Below, one piece after another: positions 24,019-32,856 of a stretch of 64,000 bases of DNA. A model generated the notes under the pieces. It worked only from the letters and a program-made list of their open reading frames with translations, searched no databases and was not told the DNA's origin. How positions within the stretch are numbered: position 1 is the stretch's first letter; each line of letters begins with the position of its first letter. Origin of the DNA: Candidatus Rhodoferax randersensis (lineage in GTDB: Bacteria > Pseudomonadota > Gammaproteobacteria > Burkholderiales > Burkholderiaceae_C); assembly GCA_016718155.1 (NCBI GenBank), contig JADKEH010000013.1, forward strand, positions 1-64,000. Direction: 5' to 3'. Position numbers and translations under genes: made by a program.

Positions 24019-25215
24019 TTGAACCTGGATATTTTTTGGATGATCGTCCCGGGCCTGCTGGTGGCCCTTGTTCTGGTCCCCTTGGTGTGGCGAGAACGAC
24101 AACGCGCCCGCACCGCAGAGCGCAGGGCCTTCAAAGCAGAGGAGGCCGTTGAACGCCTGGACGCTGAGCTGGCTGTCTACATTGCTGCTGAGCGTGAGGC
24201 GGCTGAAGTAGCTTCACGGGTTGAGGCGCAGCGGGCTGCGGCTGAACTCGCGGCCCTTGCCGCCGCTAGGCGAGAAGCCGAAGAAGCAGCGGCCCAGATC
24301 GAGCTTGAGCAGGAGGCTGCCATAGCGGCGGCGCTTGCGGCCGTCGAGCGCGAAGCCGAAGAAGTGGCGGCGCGGATCGAGGTTGAACGCGAAGCGGTCG
24401 CACGCGCCGCTGCACAGGCAGAACGTGAAGCCGCCGAAGCCGCTGTCCGTGTCGAAGTCGAGCGTGAGGCTGCGGCGGCGCTTGCCGAGCGAGAAGCCGA
24501 AGAAGCGGCGGCGCGGATCGAGGCTGCACGCGAAGTCGCCGCACGCGCCGCCGCAGAAGCGCAACGTGAAGCTGCTGAAGCCGCTGCCCGTGTCGAGGCT
24601 GAACGGGAGGCTGCTGCGGCGCAGGCGCTTGCCGCGGCCGAGCGAGAAGCCGAAGTAGCGGCAGCACGGATCAAGGCTGAACGTGAAGCGGCCGACGCGG
24701 CCACAGCTGCGGCCGAGATCGAGTTAGCCGAAGCCGCGGCCCGCGCTGCAGCCGAACTGGAAGCTGCTGAGTGGGAGGCGCGCCTTATAGCCGAACAGTT
24801 GGCGGCCCAGGCGGCAGCCATCGCGGTCCAGCCCAAAGAACCGAAACTGCCTGCGCAGACGGTTGTGATGATCGCCGACGACTCCAAGGTGGTGCGGGTC
24901 AAGACGAGTCGTTTGCTCGCCAGCCAACATTACCAGGTGGCAACCGCCGATGACGGTGCCGATGCGGTCAAGAAGATCGAAGCCAGCATGCCGGACCTGC
25001 TGATCACCGACGTGGAAATGCCGGGGCTCGACGGGTTCGAACTGACGCGCCATGTGCGCGACAACCCGCGCACAAGCCACATTCCCATCATCATGATCAG
25101 CTCCAACAGCGCGACCATAGGCGCTCGGGCCGCCCAGGCCGGCGTGAGCGTGGTGATGGACAAGCCCTACCCAGAAGACGAGTTGATTGCGCACATCGCG
25201 CGACTGATGACTTGA
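24019..25215 (+). CDS. Membrane-anchored coiled-coil protein with C-terminal receiver domain
   Basis: A TTG start at 24019 is preferred because AGGAG lies 9 bp before it; an upstream TTG at 23989 is possible. The order is: a membrane helix at 5-22 (FWMIVPGLLVALVLVPLV), about 245 residues of Ala/Glu/Arg-rich heptads (EREAAEAAARVEAEREAAAA), then a receiver domain from about 283. The phosphoacceptor Asp sits in LLITDVEMPG near 331, with IADDS and the Lys of DKPYP also present. A receiver at the end of a long membrane-tethered rod is unusual. No kinase is nearby. Confidence 0.75.
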   Translation: MNLDIFWMIVPGLLVALVLVPLVWRERQRARTAERRAFKAEEAVERLDAELAVYIAAEREAAEVASRVEAQRAAAELAALAAARREAEEAAAQIELEQEAAIAAALAAVEREAEEVAARIEVEREAVARAAAQAEREAAEAAVRVEVEREAAAALAEREAEEAAARIEAAREVAARAAAEAQREAAEAAARVEAEREAAAAQALAAAEREAEVAAARIKAEREAADAATAAAEIELAEAAARAAAELEAAEWEARLIAEQLAAQAAAIAVQPKEPKLPAQTVVMIADDSKVVRVKTSRLLASQHYQVATADDGADAVKKIEASMPDLLITDVEMPGLDGFELTRHVRDNPRTSHIPIIMISSNSATIGARAAQAGVSVVMDKPYPEDELIAHIARLMT

Positions 25216-25243
25216 GCCGTGGCAACGGCGCTCACGGCGCCCG

Positions 25244-26722
25244 CTACTTCAGGATGTCACCCAAACACAGGTACTTGATCTCGACGTAGTCATCCATGCC
25301 ATGGTGCGAGCCTTCTCGGCCCAGGCCGGATTGCTTGACGCCGCCAAAGGGTACGTGCTCGGTGGCCAGAATGCCCACGTTGATGCCGACCATGCCGTAC
25401 TCCAGCGCCTCGGCCACGCGGAAGATGCGGCCGACGTCGCGGCTGTAGAAGTAGCTGGCCAAACCAAACTCGGTGTTGTTGGCGGCGTCCACCGCTTCTT
25501 GCTCAGTCTTGAATTTAAATACCGGCGCAAAGGGGCCAAAGGTCTCTTCCTTGGCGCACAACATGTCGGCGGTGGCGTCGGCCACCACGGTGGGCTCGAA
25601 GAATTGGCCGCTCAGGCGCTTGCCTCCCACCAGCACCCGGCCGCCCTTGGCCACCGCGTCGTCCACGTGGCGCTGCACCTTGACCAGCGCCGCTTCCTCG
25701 ATCAGCGGGCCCTGGTTGACGCCTTCCTCGAAGCCGTTGCCGACCTTGGCGGTCCTGACCTTGGCGGCAAACTTCTGCACGAATTCGTCGTAGACACCTT
25801 CCTGCACGTACAGGCGATTCGAGCAGACGCAGGTCTGGCCGGCATTGCGGTACTTGCTGGCAAAGGCGCCTTCCACGGCGCTGTCAATGTCGGCGTCGTT
25901 GAACACGATGAAGGGTGCGTTGCCACCCAGTTCGAGCGACATCTTCTTGACCGTGGGCGCGCTTTGCGCCATCAGGATGCGGCCCACTTCGGTGGAGCCG
26001 GTGAAGCTGATGTGGCGCACCACATCGCTGGCGCACAGCACTTTGCCCACGGCAATGCTGTTGCTGGCATCCGCCGTGATCATGTTCAGCACGCCGGCCG
26101 GAATACCGGCACGCAGTGCCAGCTCGGCCGCCGCCAGCGCGGTCAGCGGGGTCAACTCGGCGGGTTTGATGATGACGGTGCAACCGGCGGCCAGGGCCGG
26201 CGCCACCTTGCGCGTGATCATGGCCAGCGGGAAGTTCCAGGGCGTGATGGCGGCACACACACCAATCGGTTGCTTGAGCACCATCAGGCGGCGCGTGTTG
26301 TCGAACTGGGGCAAGGTTTCGCCATTGATGCGTTTGGCCTCTTCGGCAAACCACTCGACAAAGCTGGCACCGTAGGCGACTTCGCCCTTCGCCTCAGGCA
26401 AGGGTTTGCCTTGTTCGGCAGTCATGATGCGGCCCAGGTCGTCCTGGTTTGCCATGAGCAAATCAAACCATTTGCGCAAGATGATGCTGCGCTCCTTGGC
26501 GGTCTTGGCTTTCCAGGCTGGCCAGGCGGCATTGGCGGCGGCTATTGCCTCTTGCGCCTCAGTTGGCCCAAGGTTGGCCACGTCGGCCAGATGCGCGCCG
26601 GTGGCGGGGTCGTCCACCGCAAAGCGCGCGGAACCAGCGACCCACTGGCCGTTGATCAATGCATCGGTCTTGAGCAGCGTCGGGTCTTTGAGCAGGGCGA
26701 GGGGAGAGGTTTTCATGTCCAT
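25244..26722 (-). CDS. gabD: Succinate-semialdehyde dehydrogenase
   Basis: The 492-residue enzyme has all ALDH landmarks: ITPWNFPLAMITRKVAPALA, FTGSTEVGR, the base Glu in LELGGNAPF and the nucleophile Cys in NAGQTCVCSNR. The close fit to GabD fits the context. It oxidises succinate semialdehyde to succinate, the last step of GABA breakdown. It is the last gene of gabT-potADBC-gabD and starts 24 bp after potC. ATG 26722 has an AGGA ribosome binding site; an in-frame ATG lies 2 codons inside. Confidence 0.92.
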   Translation of the reverse strand: MDMKTSPLALLKDPTLLKTDALINGQWVAGSARFAVDDPATGAHLADVANLGPTEAQEAIAAANAAWPAWKAKTAKERSIILRKWFDLLMANQDDLGRIMTAEQGKPLPEAKGEVAYGASFVEWFAEEAKRINGETLPQFDNTRRLMVLKQPIGVCAAITPWNFPLAMITRKVAPALAAGCTVIIKPAELTPLTALAAAELALRAGIPAGVLNMITADASNSIAVGKVLCASDVVRHISFTGSTEVGRILMAQSAPTVKKMSLELGGNAPFIVFNDADIDSAVEGAFASKYRNAGQTCVCSNRLYVQEGVYDEFVQKFAAKVRTAKVGNGFEEGVNQGPLIEEAALVKVQRHVDDAVAKGGRVLVGGKRLSGQFFEPTVVADATADMLCAKEETFGPFAPVFKFKTEQEAVDAANNTEFGLASYFYSRDVGRIFRVAEALEYGMVGINVGILATEHVPFGGVKQSGLGREGSHHGMDDYVEIKYLCLGDILK

Positions 26723-26746
26723 GATGCAGTCCTGAGTTGATGCAGT

Positions 26747-27577
26747 TTAGCGGCGCCGACCGCGCAACCACTCCAATGCCACCATCAGCGTGGTGGTGAA
26801 GATGATCAACAGCGTGGCGACCGCGGCGATGGTGGGGCTGATGTTCTCGCGGATGCCGGTGAACATCTGTCGCGGCAGCGTTACCTGTGTCGGCCCGGCG
26901 ATGAACAGCGTCACCACCACCTCGTCGAACGAGGTGGCAAAGGCAAACAGCGCGCCGGAGATCACCCCCGGTGCAATCACCGGCAGGGTGATGCGAAAGA
27001 AGGTCTCCAGCGGACCGGCGCCCAGGCTTAAGGACGCGCGCACCAGGTTGTGGTTAAAGCTCTGCAGCGTGGCCAGCACGGTGGTCAGCACGAAGGGCGC
27101 GCCCAGCGCGGCGTGCACCAGGATCAGGCCCAGGTAGGTGTCGGTCAGGCCGATGCGGGCAAAAAACAGGTAGGTGCTGACACCCACTACCACGATCGGC
27201 ACCACCATCGGCGCGATCAGCAGGCTCATCAGCGCGCCCTTGCCAAAGAACTGCACGCGCGCCAGCCCGACGGCGGCCATGGTGCCCAGCACGGTAGCCA
27301 CCAGCGTGGCGGCAGGGGCCACGATGAAGCTGTTTCGCATGGCGCGGCCCCAGTCGTCGGAGGTGAACAGGTTGTCGTACCACTGCAGCGACCAGCCCGG
27401 CATGGGGTAGGCCAGGAAGGTGCTGGAACTGAAGGACAGCGGAATGATCACCAGAATTGGCAACAGCAAGAACGCCAGCACGCCGATGCACAACACACGC
27501 AAGGCGTACCAGCCGATGATGTCGGGTACGCTGGCGTAGGCCGGGAAGGTGTTGAAGCCTTTGAACAATGTGGCCAT
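26747..27577 (-). CDS. potC: Polyamine/GABA-type ABC transporter permease
   Basis: The 276-residue protein has six predicted membrane helices and the EAA-like loop VRASLSLGAGPLETFFRITL. It matches the PotC/PotI side of spermidine-putrescine importers. It starts 5 bp after the partner permease. With potA, potB and potD it makes a complete importer, here placed among GABA catabolic genes, so putrescine, GABA or a related amine is the likely cargo. Confidence 0.88.
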   Translation of the reverse strand: MATLFKGFNTFPAYASVPDIIGWYALRVLCIGVLAFLLLPILVIIPLSFSSSTFLAYPMPGWSLQWYDNLFTSDDWGRAMRNSFIVAPAATLVATVLGTMAAVGLARVQFFGKGALMSLLIAPMVVPIVVVGVSTYLFFARIGLTDTYLGLILVHAALGAPFVLTTVLATLQSFNHNLVRASLSLGAGPLETFFRITLPVIAPGVISGALFAFATSFDEVVVTLFIAGPTQVTLPRQMFTGIRENISPTIAAVATLLIIFTTTLMVALEWLRGRRR

Positions 27578-27582
27578 GGTGC

Positions 27583-28824
27583 TTACCCCAGGCTGAGTTC
27601 AGTTTTGACGACGCGCCGGTACAGCGCGTACAGCACCAGCGTGGCGGCCAGCAGCACGCCACCCAGCGCGCAGGCCATGCCCCAGTTCACGTTGACGTTG
27701 GTGTACTGGGCGATGTAGTAGCTCAGCATCTGGTCATCGGCGCCACCCAGCAGCGCCGGCGTGACGTAGTAACCAATGCTCAGGATGAACACCAGCAGGC
27801 CACCCGCGCCAATGCCAGGGTAGGTTTGCGGCACATAGACGCGAAAGAACGCCGCCAGCGGCGAGCTGCCCAGCGACACAGCGGCGCGCAGGTAGGTGGC
27901 GGGAATCGACTTCATCACGCTGTACAGCGGCAGGATCATGAAGGGCAGCAGGATGTGCACCATGGCGATGATCACGCCAAGGCGGTTGAACAGCAAGGCA
28001 AGCGGCTCGTCGACTATCCCCAGGCCCATTAGCGAGCGGTTCACCAGACCATTGCTTTGCAGCAGCACGATCCAGGCCGCCACCCGCACCAGGATCGAGG
28101 TCCAGAACGGCACCAGCACCAGAATCATCAGCATATTGGCCTTGCGCGCTGACAGGGTTGATAGCCAGTAGGCCAGCGGAAAACCCAGCAGCAGACACCA
28201 CACCGTGACCACTGCGCTGATGCTGAAGGTGCGCAGCAGGATGCGGCCAAAGGCGGCCTCGTCGGCACCGACCTTGACAATGCCGCCTTGTGCGTCGCGC
28301 TTGAGATCGACCGCCGCCAGCAAATAGTCGGGCGTCCAGCGGGAACTGTTCTTGGCAATCGCTTGCCAGAACGGCGGCTCGGCCCAGCGCGGGTCGATCG
28401 CCAGCATGCGCTCGCGCACCTGGGTCGGGCTCAGATCCGGCTCCAGCGGCAGGGCGCGGTAGGTGCTCATGATCAGCGAGCGTGCGCCGCCAATCTCGCT
28501 GTTGAGCCGACGCGCCAGGGCGCCCGCATCGGCTTGTTCGGTGATGGCACCCAGGTCGGCCATCAGCGCGGCGTAGGCGGCATCGGGCGGCGCACTGGTG
28601 CGGTCCCAGCCCTGCAGGGCCTGGCCGGTGCGCCCCAGGGTGTTGGCGACTTCCGGGTTCTCCACGGCGCGGATCAACAACGCGCCGATGGGAACCAGAA
28701 AGATCACCAGCAAAAACACCAGCAAGGGCAAGGTCAGCGAGACGGCAAAGGCCTTGCGGCGCCGCTCCGCGCGCCGCAATTGGCCAGCCAATTCGGGCAT
28801 CGGCAAAGAAGTGGTGGTGGCCAT
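27583..28824 (-). CDS. potB: Polyamine/GABA-type ABC transporter permease with large periplasmic insert
   Basis: At 413 residues this is about 130 longer than E. coli PotB. The extra part is a soluble insert between the first membrane helix (LPLLVFLLVIFLVPIGALLI) and the second, rich in Arg and Ala (LARRLNSEIGGARSLIMSTY). The core has the usual EAA-like loop (LRAAVSLGSSPLAAFFRVYV). The insert recurs in some proteobacterial PotB relatives and may contact the binding protein. It pairs with potC, 5 bp downstream. Confidence 0.87.
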   Translation of the reverse strand: MATTTSLPMPELAGQLRRAERRRKAFAVSLTLPLLVFLLVIFLVPIGALLIRAVENPEVANTLGRTGQALQGWDRTSAPPDAAYAALMADLGAITEQADAGALARRLNSEIGGARSLIMSTYRALPLEPDLSPTQVRERMLAIDPRWAEPPFWQAIAKNSSRWTPDYLLAAVDLKRDAQGGIVKVGADEAAFGRILLRTFSISAVVTVWCLLLGFPLAYWLSTLSARKANMLMILVLVPFWTSILVRVAAWIVLLQSNGLVNRSLMGLGIVDEPLALLFNRLGVIIAMVHILLPFMILPLYSVMKSIPATYLRAAVSLGSSPLAAFFRVYVPQTYPGIGAGGLLVFILSIGYYVTPALLGGADDQMLSYYIAQYTNVNVNWGMACALGGVLLAATLVLYALYRRVVKTELSLG

Positions 28825-29155
28825 CGCTGTCTTTCTTCCGCTTTCTTTCGTCTATCGTGTCAGGACCTGCCCGGCGGGAGGTCCGTCATTGCAAGCCTCC
28901 AGTTCCGGGCCTGAACCGCACACGGACCTTGAACCTGCATCGTCATCGCGAGGCCGCAGGCCGTGGCGATCCATGTATTTTGGGGCCATGGATTGCCGCA
29001 CTACGTTCGCAATGACGACCGGTTCATGGAAAGGCCGCAGGCCGTGGCAATCCATCATGGTGTGACTCCAACATGGATTGCCGCGCTGCGCTCGCAATGA
29101 CGGGTGGTGCTGGTTGCCTGGTGTCGGCTCCAGCGCCAGTCGGTCACTTCTGTCT
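28825..29155. repeat. Two hairpin repeats of the CGTCATTGCGAG type inside the pot operon
   Basis: 28941-29017 and about 29028-29103 each form a long imperfect hairpin. One arm has CGTCATCGCGAGGCCGCAGG or a close relative, then GGCAATCCAT; the other is its complement, ending CGCAATGACG. Further copies sit at 38073-38150 and 63382-63459. The two tandem copies separate potD from potB in an otherwise tight operon, so they could pause polymerase or stabilise mRNA. No gene is present. Confidence 0.8.
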
Positions 29156-30187
29156 TTACTGCGCGGCCCAGGCGGCGAAGCGTTTCTCGAGTGCCTCACC
29201 CTGGTCGGCCCAGAACGTCACGTTGAACTGCAGCGCGGTCTTGGCGTTGGCAGCCGAAGTGGGCAGGTTGCCCAGCACCTTGGCATCGAGCTTGGTCAGC
29301 GCCTTGGTGTTGGTCGGGCCGTAGGAGATGTTTTTGGCGTATTCGGCCTGGGCATCCGGGCTGCTGGCCAGGGCGATGTATTTCAGGGCTGCGTCCTTGT
29401 TGGGCGTGCCCTTGGGCATGACCCAATAGTCCAGGTCATAGATGCCACCGGTCCAGGTGATCTTCAGGTTTTTGCCTTCGCGCTGGGCGGCGTCGATGCG
29501 GCCGTTGTAGGCGGTGGTCATGACCACGTCACCGGCCACCAAAAACTGCGGTGGCTGGGCACCGGCTTCCCACCACTGGATGCTGGGCTTGAGTTCGGTC
29601 AGCTTCTTGAAGGCGCGCTCGGCGCCGTCCTTGGTGGCCAGCACCTTGTAGACGTCGGCCACGGCCACGCCGTCGGCCATCAGCGCGAACTCCAGGTTGT
29701 AGCGGGCGCCCTTGCGCAGGCCACGTTTGCCAGGGAACTTCTTCACATCCCAGAAGTCGGCCCAGGTGACCGGTGCGTTCTTGAGCTTGTCGCCGTTATA
29801 GGCCATCACCGTGGACCAGACAAAGGCGCCAATGCCGCATTCGTGCACCGCAGCGGGGGTGAAGTCGGCCTTGGCGCCGACCTTGCTGTAGTCCAGTTTT
29901 TCAAACAGGCCTTCATCGCAGCCGCGGGCGATGTCGGGGGATTCGACTTCTACCACGTCCCAGGTGACTTTCTTGGACTCGACCATGGCCTTGATCTTGG
30001 CCTGCTCGCCGTTGTATTCCACGCCGATGACCTTGGCGCCGTTGGCCTTCTCGTAGGGTTCGAAGTAAGCCTTCTTCTGCGCCGCGCCATTGGCACCGCC
30101 AAAGTTCACCACGGTGAGCTGGCTTTGGGCCAGCACGGGCAGGGCTGAGGCCACGGCCAGCGCAGCAAGAACGGGTTTGAGTTTCAT
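29156..30187 (-). CDS. potD: Periplasmic polyamine/GABA-type binding protein
   Basis: ATG 30187 follows GAAGGAGACCGTCG. A signal peptide (KPVLAALAVASALPVLAQS) precedes a PotD-like binding protein of 343 residues (LTVVNFGGANGAAQKKAYFE, WDVVEVESPDIARGCDEGLF, GVAVADVYKVL). It captures the substrate for the PotABC importer. The ligand cannot be fixed by sequence alone; polyamine or GABA is suggested by the neighbours. Confidence 0.88.
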   Translation of the reverse strand: MKLKPVLAALAVASALPVLAQSQLTVVNFGGANGAAQKKAYFEPYEKANGAKVIGVEYNGEQAKIKAMVESKKVTWDVVEVESPDIARGCDEGLFEKLDYSKVGAKADFTPAAVHECGIGAFVWSTVMAYNGDKLKNAPVTWADFWDVKKFPGKRGLRKGARYNLEFALMADGVAVADVYKVLATKDGAERAFKKLTELKPSIQWWEAGAQPPQFLVAGDVVMTTAYNGRIDAAQREGKNLKITWTGGIYDLDYWVMPKGTPNKDAALKYIALASSPDAQAEYAKNISYGPTNTKALTKLDAKVLGNLPTSAANAKTALQFNVTFWADQGEALEKRFAAWAAQ

Positions 30188-30235
30188 CGACGGTCTCCTT
30201 CTTTGGGGTTGAAAAAACTAACGGGGGAAAGCAGC

Positions 30236-31318
30236 TCAGGCGTACACGCGCAGGTGCTCGGTGGGCAGGTGCAGGCAGACCGACGAGCCGGCCTGCGGCG
30301 TGGTCGCGCCGGTCAGGCCTATCTTGACGGTGGCCTCGGGTTGGCCCGCCGTGCTGCAGCGCAGGCGCAGGTGGTCGCCGAAATAGATCACGTCCTGCAC
30401 CAGGGCGTTGACGAAATTGGGGCCCTTGGACTCCGCCGCAGGCAACACCTGAATCCGTTCCGGGCGGATGCAGGCCTGCACGGCGGCACCCAGCGCCGCC
30501 TGGTTGATGTTGCTGCCGAGCAGCCGCGTGCCATCGGCCAAGGCCACTTCACATTGGTTGCCATGCAGGGCCACCACCTTGCCATCGAGTGCCGTGTTGT
30601 CACCCACAAAGCCGGCCACAAAGCGGTTGCTGGGCGTCTCGTACAGGCGGTCCACGCTGTCGATCTGCTGGATGCCGCCGTCGTTAAACACCGCCACGCG
30701 GTCGGACATGGTCAGCGCTTCGGATTGATCGTGCGTGACGTAGACAAAGGTCAGCCCCAGCTTCTGGTGTAAGGCCTTGAGTTCAAGCTGCATGTGCTCG
30801 CGCAGCTGCTTGTCCAGCGCGCCCAGCGGTTCGTCCATCAGCACCAGTTGCGGGTCGAACACCAGCGCGCGCGCCAGTGCCACACGCTGCTGCTGTCCGC
30901 CAGAAAGCTGCGACGGATAACGCTCACCCATGCTGCCGAGTTGCACCATGTCCATGGCACGCAGCACACGGGCTTCGCGTTCGGCCTTGGGCACTTTGCG
31001 CACGGTCAGCGGGTAGGCCACGTTGTCGGCCACGCTCATGTGCGGAAACAGCGCGTAGTTCTGGAACACCATGCCGAAGTTGCGCTTGTGCGGTGGCGTT
31101 TTGGTGATCGGAATGCCATTGAGGAAGATCTCGCCCGAGGTGGGCGACTCAAAGCCAGCCAGCATCATCAGGGTGGTGGTCTTGCCCGAACCGGACGGCC
31201 CGAGCAAGGAGAGGAACTCGCCACGCTGGATGTCGAGGTTGAGCTCGCGCACTACCAGAACCGTGCCGTCGTAGGTCTTCTGAACCCCGGCAAATTTCAC
31301 CAGCGCTTGAGTGGTCAT
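30236..31318 (-). CDS. potA: Polyamine/GABA-type ABC transporter ATPase
   Basis: The 360-residue protein has Walker A GPSGSGKTT, signature LSGGQQQR, Walker B LVLMDEPLGALD and the C-terminal TOBE domain typical of PotA. ATG 31318 follows AAAAGGACCGG. It powers the importer made with PotB and PotC. It starts 64 bp after gabT ends, which fits one transcript. Confidence 0.92.
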   Translation of the reverse strand: MTTQALVKFAGVQKTYDGTVLVVRELNLDIQRGEFLSLLGPSGSGKTTTLMMLAGFESPTSGEIFLNGIPITKTPPHKRNFGMVFQNYALFPHMSVADNVAYPLTVRKVPKAEREARVLRAMDMVQLGSMGERYPSQLSGGQQQRVALARALVFDPQLVLMDEPLGALDKQLREHMQLELKALHQKLGLTFVYVTHDQSEALTMSDRVAVFNDGGIQQIDSVDRLYETPSNRFVAGFVGDNTALDGKVVALHGNQCEVALADGTRLLGSNINQAALGAAVQACIRPERIQVLPAAESKGPNFVNALVQDVIYFGDHLRLRCSTAGQPEATVKIGLTGATTPQAGSSVCLHLPTEHLRVYA

Positions 31319-31382
31319 GGTCGGTGCCGGTCCTTTTGAGCGGGGAGGATATTGGTTGCGGGATGCATGGTCAACCGACCGA

Positions 31383-32681
31383 TCAAGCGGCCAGTGCGGC
31401 CACCAGCGAGGCTTCGAGAATGTCCAGCCCCTCGTTGACCAGCGCGTCGGCGGCGGTCAGCGGCACCAGGATACGTAGTACGTTGCCATAGGTTCCGCAG
31501 GAAAGCAGCACCAGGCCGCGCCGGGTGGCTTGCTGCACGATGCGCTTGGTCAGATCGGCATCGGGTTGGTTCACGTCCCCGTTTTTGCACAGCTCGATCG
31601 CCACCATGGCGCCCAGGCCACGTACCTCGGCAATGCAGGGCTGTTTGGCGGCCACGGCCTGGAGGCGCTCGCGCAGGTGTTCGCCCAGTTTGCGGCTGCG
31701 CTCCAGCAGGTTTTCCTTGGCGAATACGTCGAGCACCGCCAGCGCGGCCGCGCAGGCCACCGGGCTGCCGGCGTACGTGCCGCCCAGGCCGCCGGGCGCC
31801 GGGGCGTCCATCACCTCGGCGCGGCCCACCACGGCGGAAATCGGAAAGCCACCGGCCATGGATTTGGCCATGGTGATCAGGTCGGGCGCCACACCACTTT
31901 GCTCGATGGCAAACCAGGTACCGGTGCGGCCGGCGCCGGTCTGGATTTCGTCGGCAATCAGCAAAATGCCGTGCTGGTCACACAGGGCGCGCAGGCGCTG
32001 CAGAAATTCGGTGGGTGCCACGTTGAAGCCGCCTTCGCCTTGGACCGGCTCAACGATGATGGCGGCCACGCGGCTGGCTTCGACATCGTTCTTGAACACC
32101 GACTCCAGCGAGGCCATGGCATCGTCGATGCTGATGCCGTGCAGGGCATTGGGGAACTGCGCGTGGAAGATTTCGGCCGGGAATGGGCCGAAGCCGGTCT
32201 TGTATGGCGCCACTTTGCCGGTCAGGCCCAGCGTCAGCATGGTGCGGCCGTGGTAGCCGCTGGTGAAGGCAATCACCGCTGAGCGCTTGGTGTAGGCGCG
32301 GGCGATCTTGATGGTGTTTTCCACCGCTTCGGCGCCGGTAGTCAGGAACATGGTTTTTTTGGCAAAGTTGCCCGGTGCCAGCGCGTTGATGCGTTCGGCC
32401 AGTTCCACATAGGGCTCATAGGCCAGCACCTGAAAGCAGGTGTGGGTGTACTGGTCGAGCTGGGCCTTGACGGCTTCGATGATGGCCGGGTGCCGGTGCC
32501 CGGTGTTGAGCACGGCAATGCCACCGGCAAAGTCGATGTAGCGCTTGCCTTCGACATCCCAGATTTCGGCGTTCTCGCCCTTGGCAATGAATACTTCGTG
32601 GCTTTGGCCCACGCCACGGGGAATAGCAGCTTGGCGTCGCGCCATCAGGGCGGCGTTGTTCAGATTGGGTTCGCGTTGCAT
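31383..32681 (-). CDS. gabT: 4-aminobutyrate aminotransferase
   Basis: ATG 32681 is preferred over a GTG three codons upstream; GAGAG precedes both. The 432-residue class-III aminotransferase shows the cofactor site TTGAEAVENTIKIARAYT, the DEIQTGAGRTG motif with the PLP-stacking region, and the PLP-binding Lys in TMAKSMAGGFP. It converts GABA to succinate semialdehyde, which GabD then oxidises. It is the first gene of the six-gene unit. Confidence 0.92.
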   Translation of the reverse strand: MQREPNLNNAALMARRQAAIPRGVGQSHEVFIAKGENAEIWDVEGKRYIDFAGGIAVLNTGHRHPAIIEAVKAQLDQYTHTCFQVLAYEPYVELAERINALAPGNFAKKTMFLTTGAEAVENTIKIARAYTKRSAVIAFTSGYHGRTMLTLGLTGKVAPYKTGFGPFPAEIFHAQFPNALHGISIDDAMASLESVFKNDVEASRVAAIIVEPVQGEGGFNVAPTEFLQRLRALCDQHGILLIADEIQTGAGRTGTWFAIEQSGVAPDLITMAKSMAGGFPISAVVGRAEVMDAPAPGGLGGTYAGSPVACAAALAVLDVFAKENLLERSRKLGEHLRERLQAVAAKQPCIAEVRGLGAMVAIELCKNGDVNQPDADLTKRIVQQATRRGLVLLSCGTYGNVLRILVPLTAADALVNEGLDILEASLVAALAA

Positions 32682-32856
32682 ATCGGGCACTCTCTTGCAG
32701 TTGAAGTTGTCAGCGTCCTGTACTGTAGGTAAAAGCCAGCGCGGCTAACATATACAGATCGTGCCCATTTGGGGATGCACTGTGCAGTGCGCACGCCCTC
32801 TACAGAGAAACCCTAAGTTTGAAACCATGCTTTTCCTTGACTCCGGCTGCCAACAG
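32682..32856. promoter_or_regulatory. gabT/gabR-like divergent control region
   Basis: The region separates gabT from the MocR-type gene. It holds an inverted repeat, GCACTG-2-CAGTGC (32777-32790), and near it two ATACAG/CTGTA-type short repeats. GabR-type regulators bind direct repeats here in other bacteria; no exact match to a published site can be claimed. Confidence 0.4.

Noticed and set aside
24266..24780. Tandem repeats in the coiled-coil gene as a possible CRISPR-like array
   Set aside because: The repeats are in frame, degenerate and encode heptads; there are no spacers of constant length.
24177..24902. Ser/Ala-rich frame on the minus strand opposite the coiled coil
   Set aside because: It is the reverse reading of Ala/Glu/Arg repeats and gives only low-complexity Ser/Ala text.
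25301..26740. A 479-codon frame on the + strand across gabD
   Set aside because: Antisense shadow of gabD; no domain is recognisable and gabD motifs are complete.
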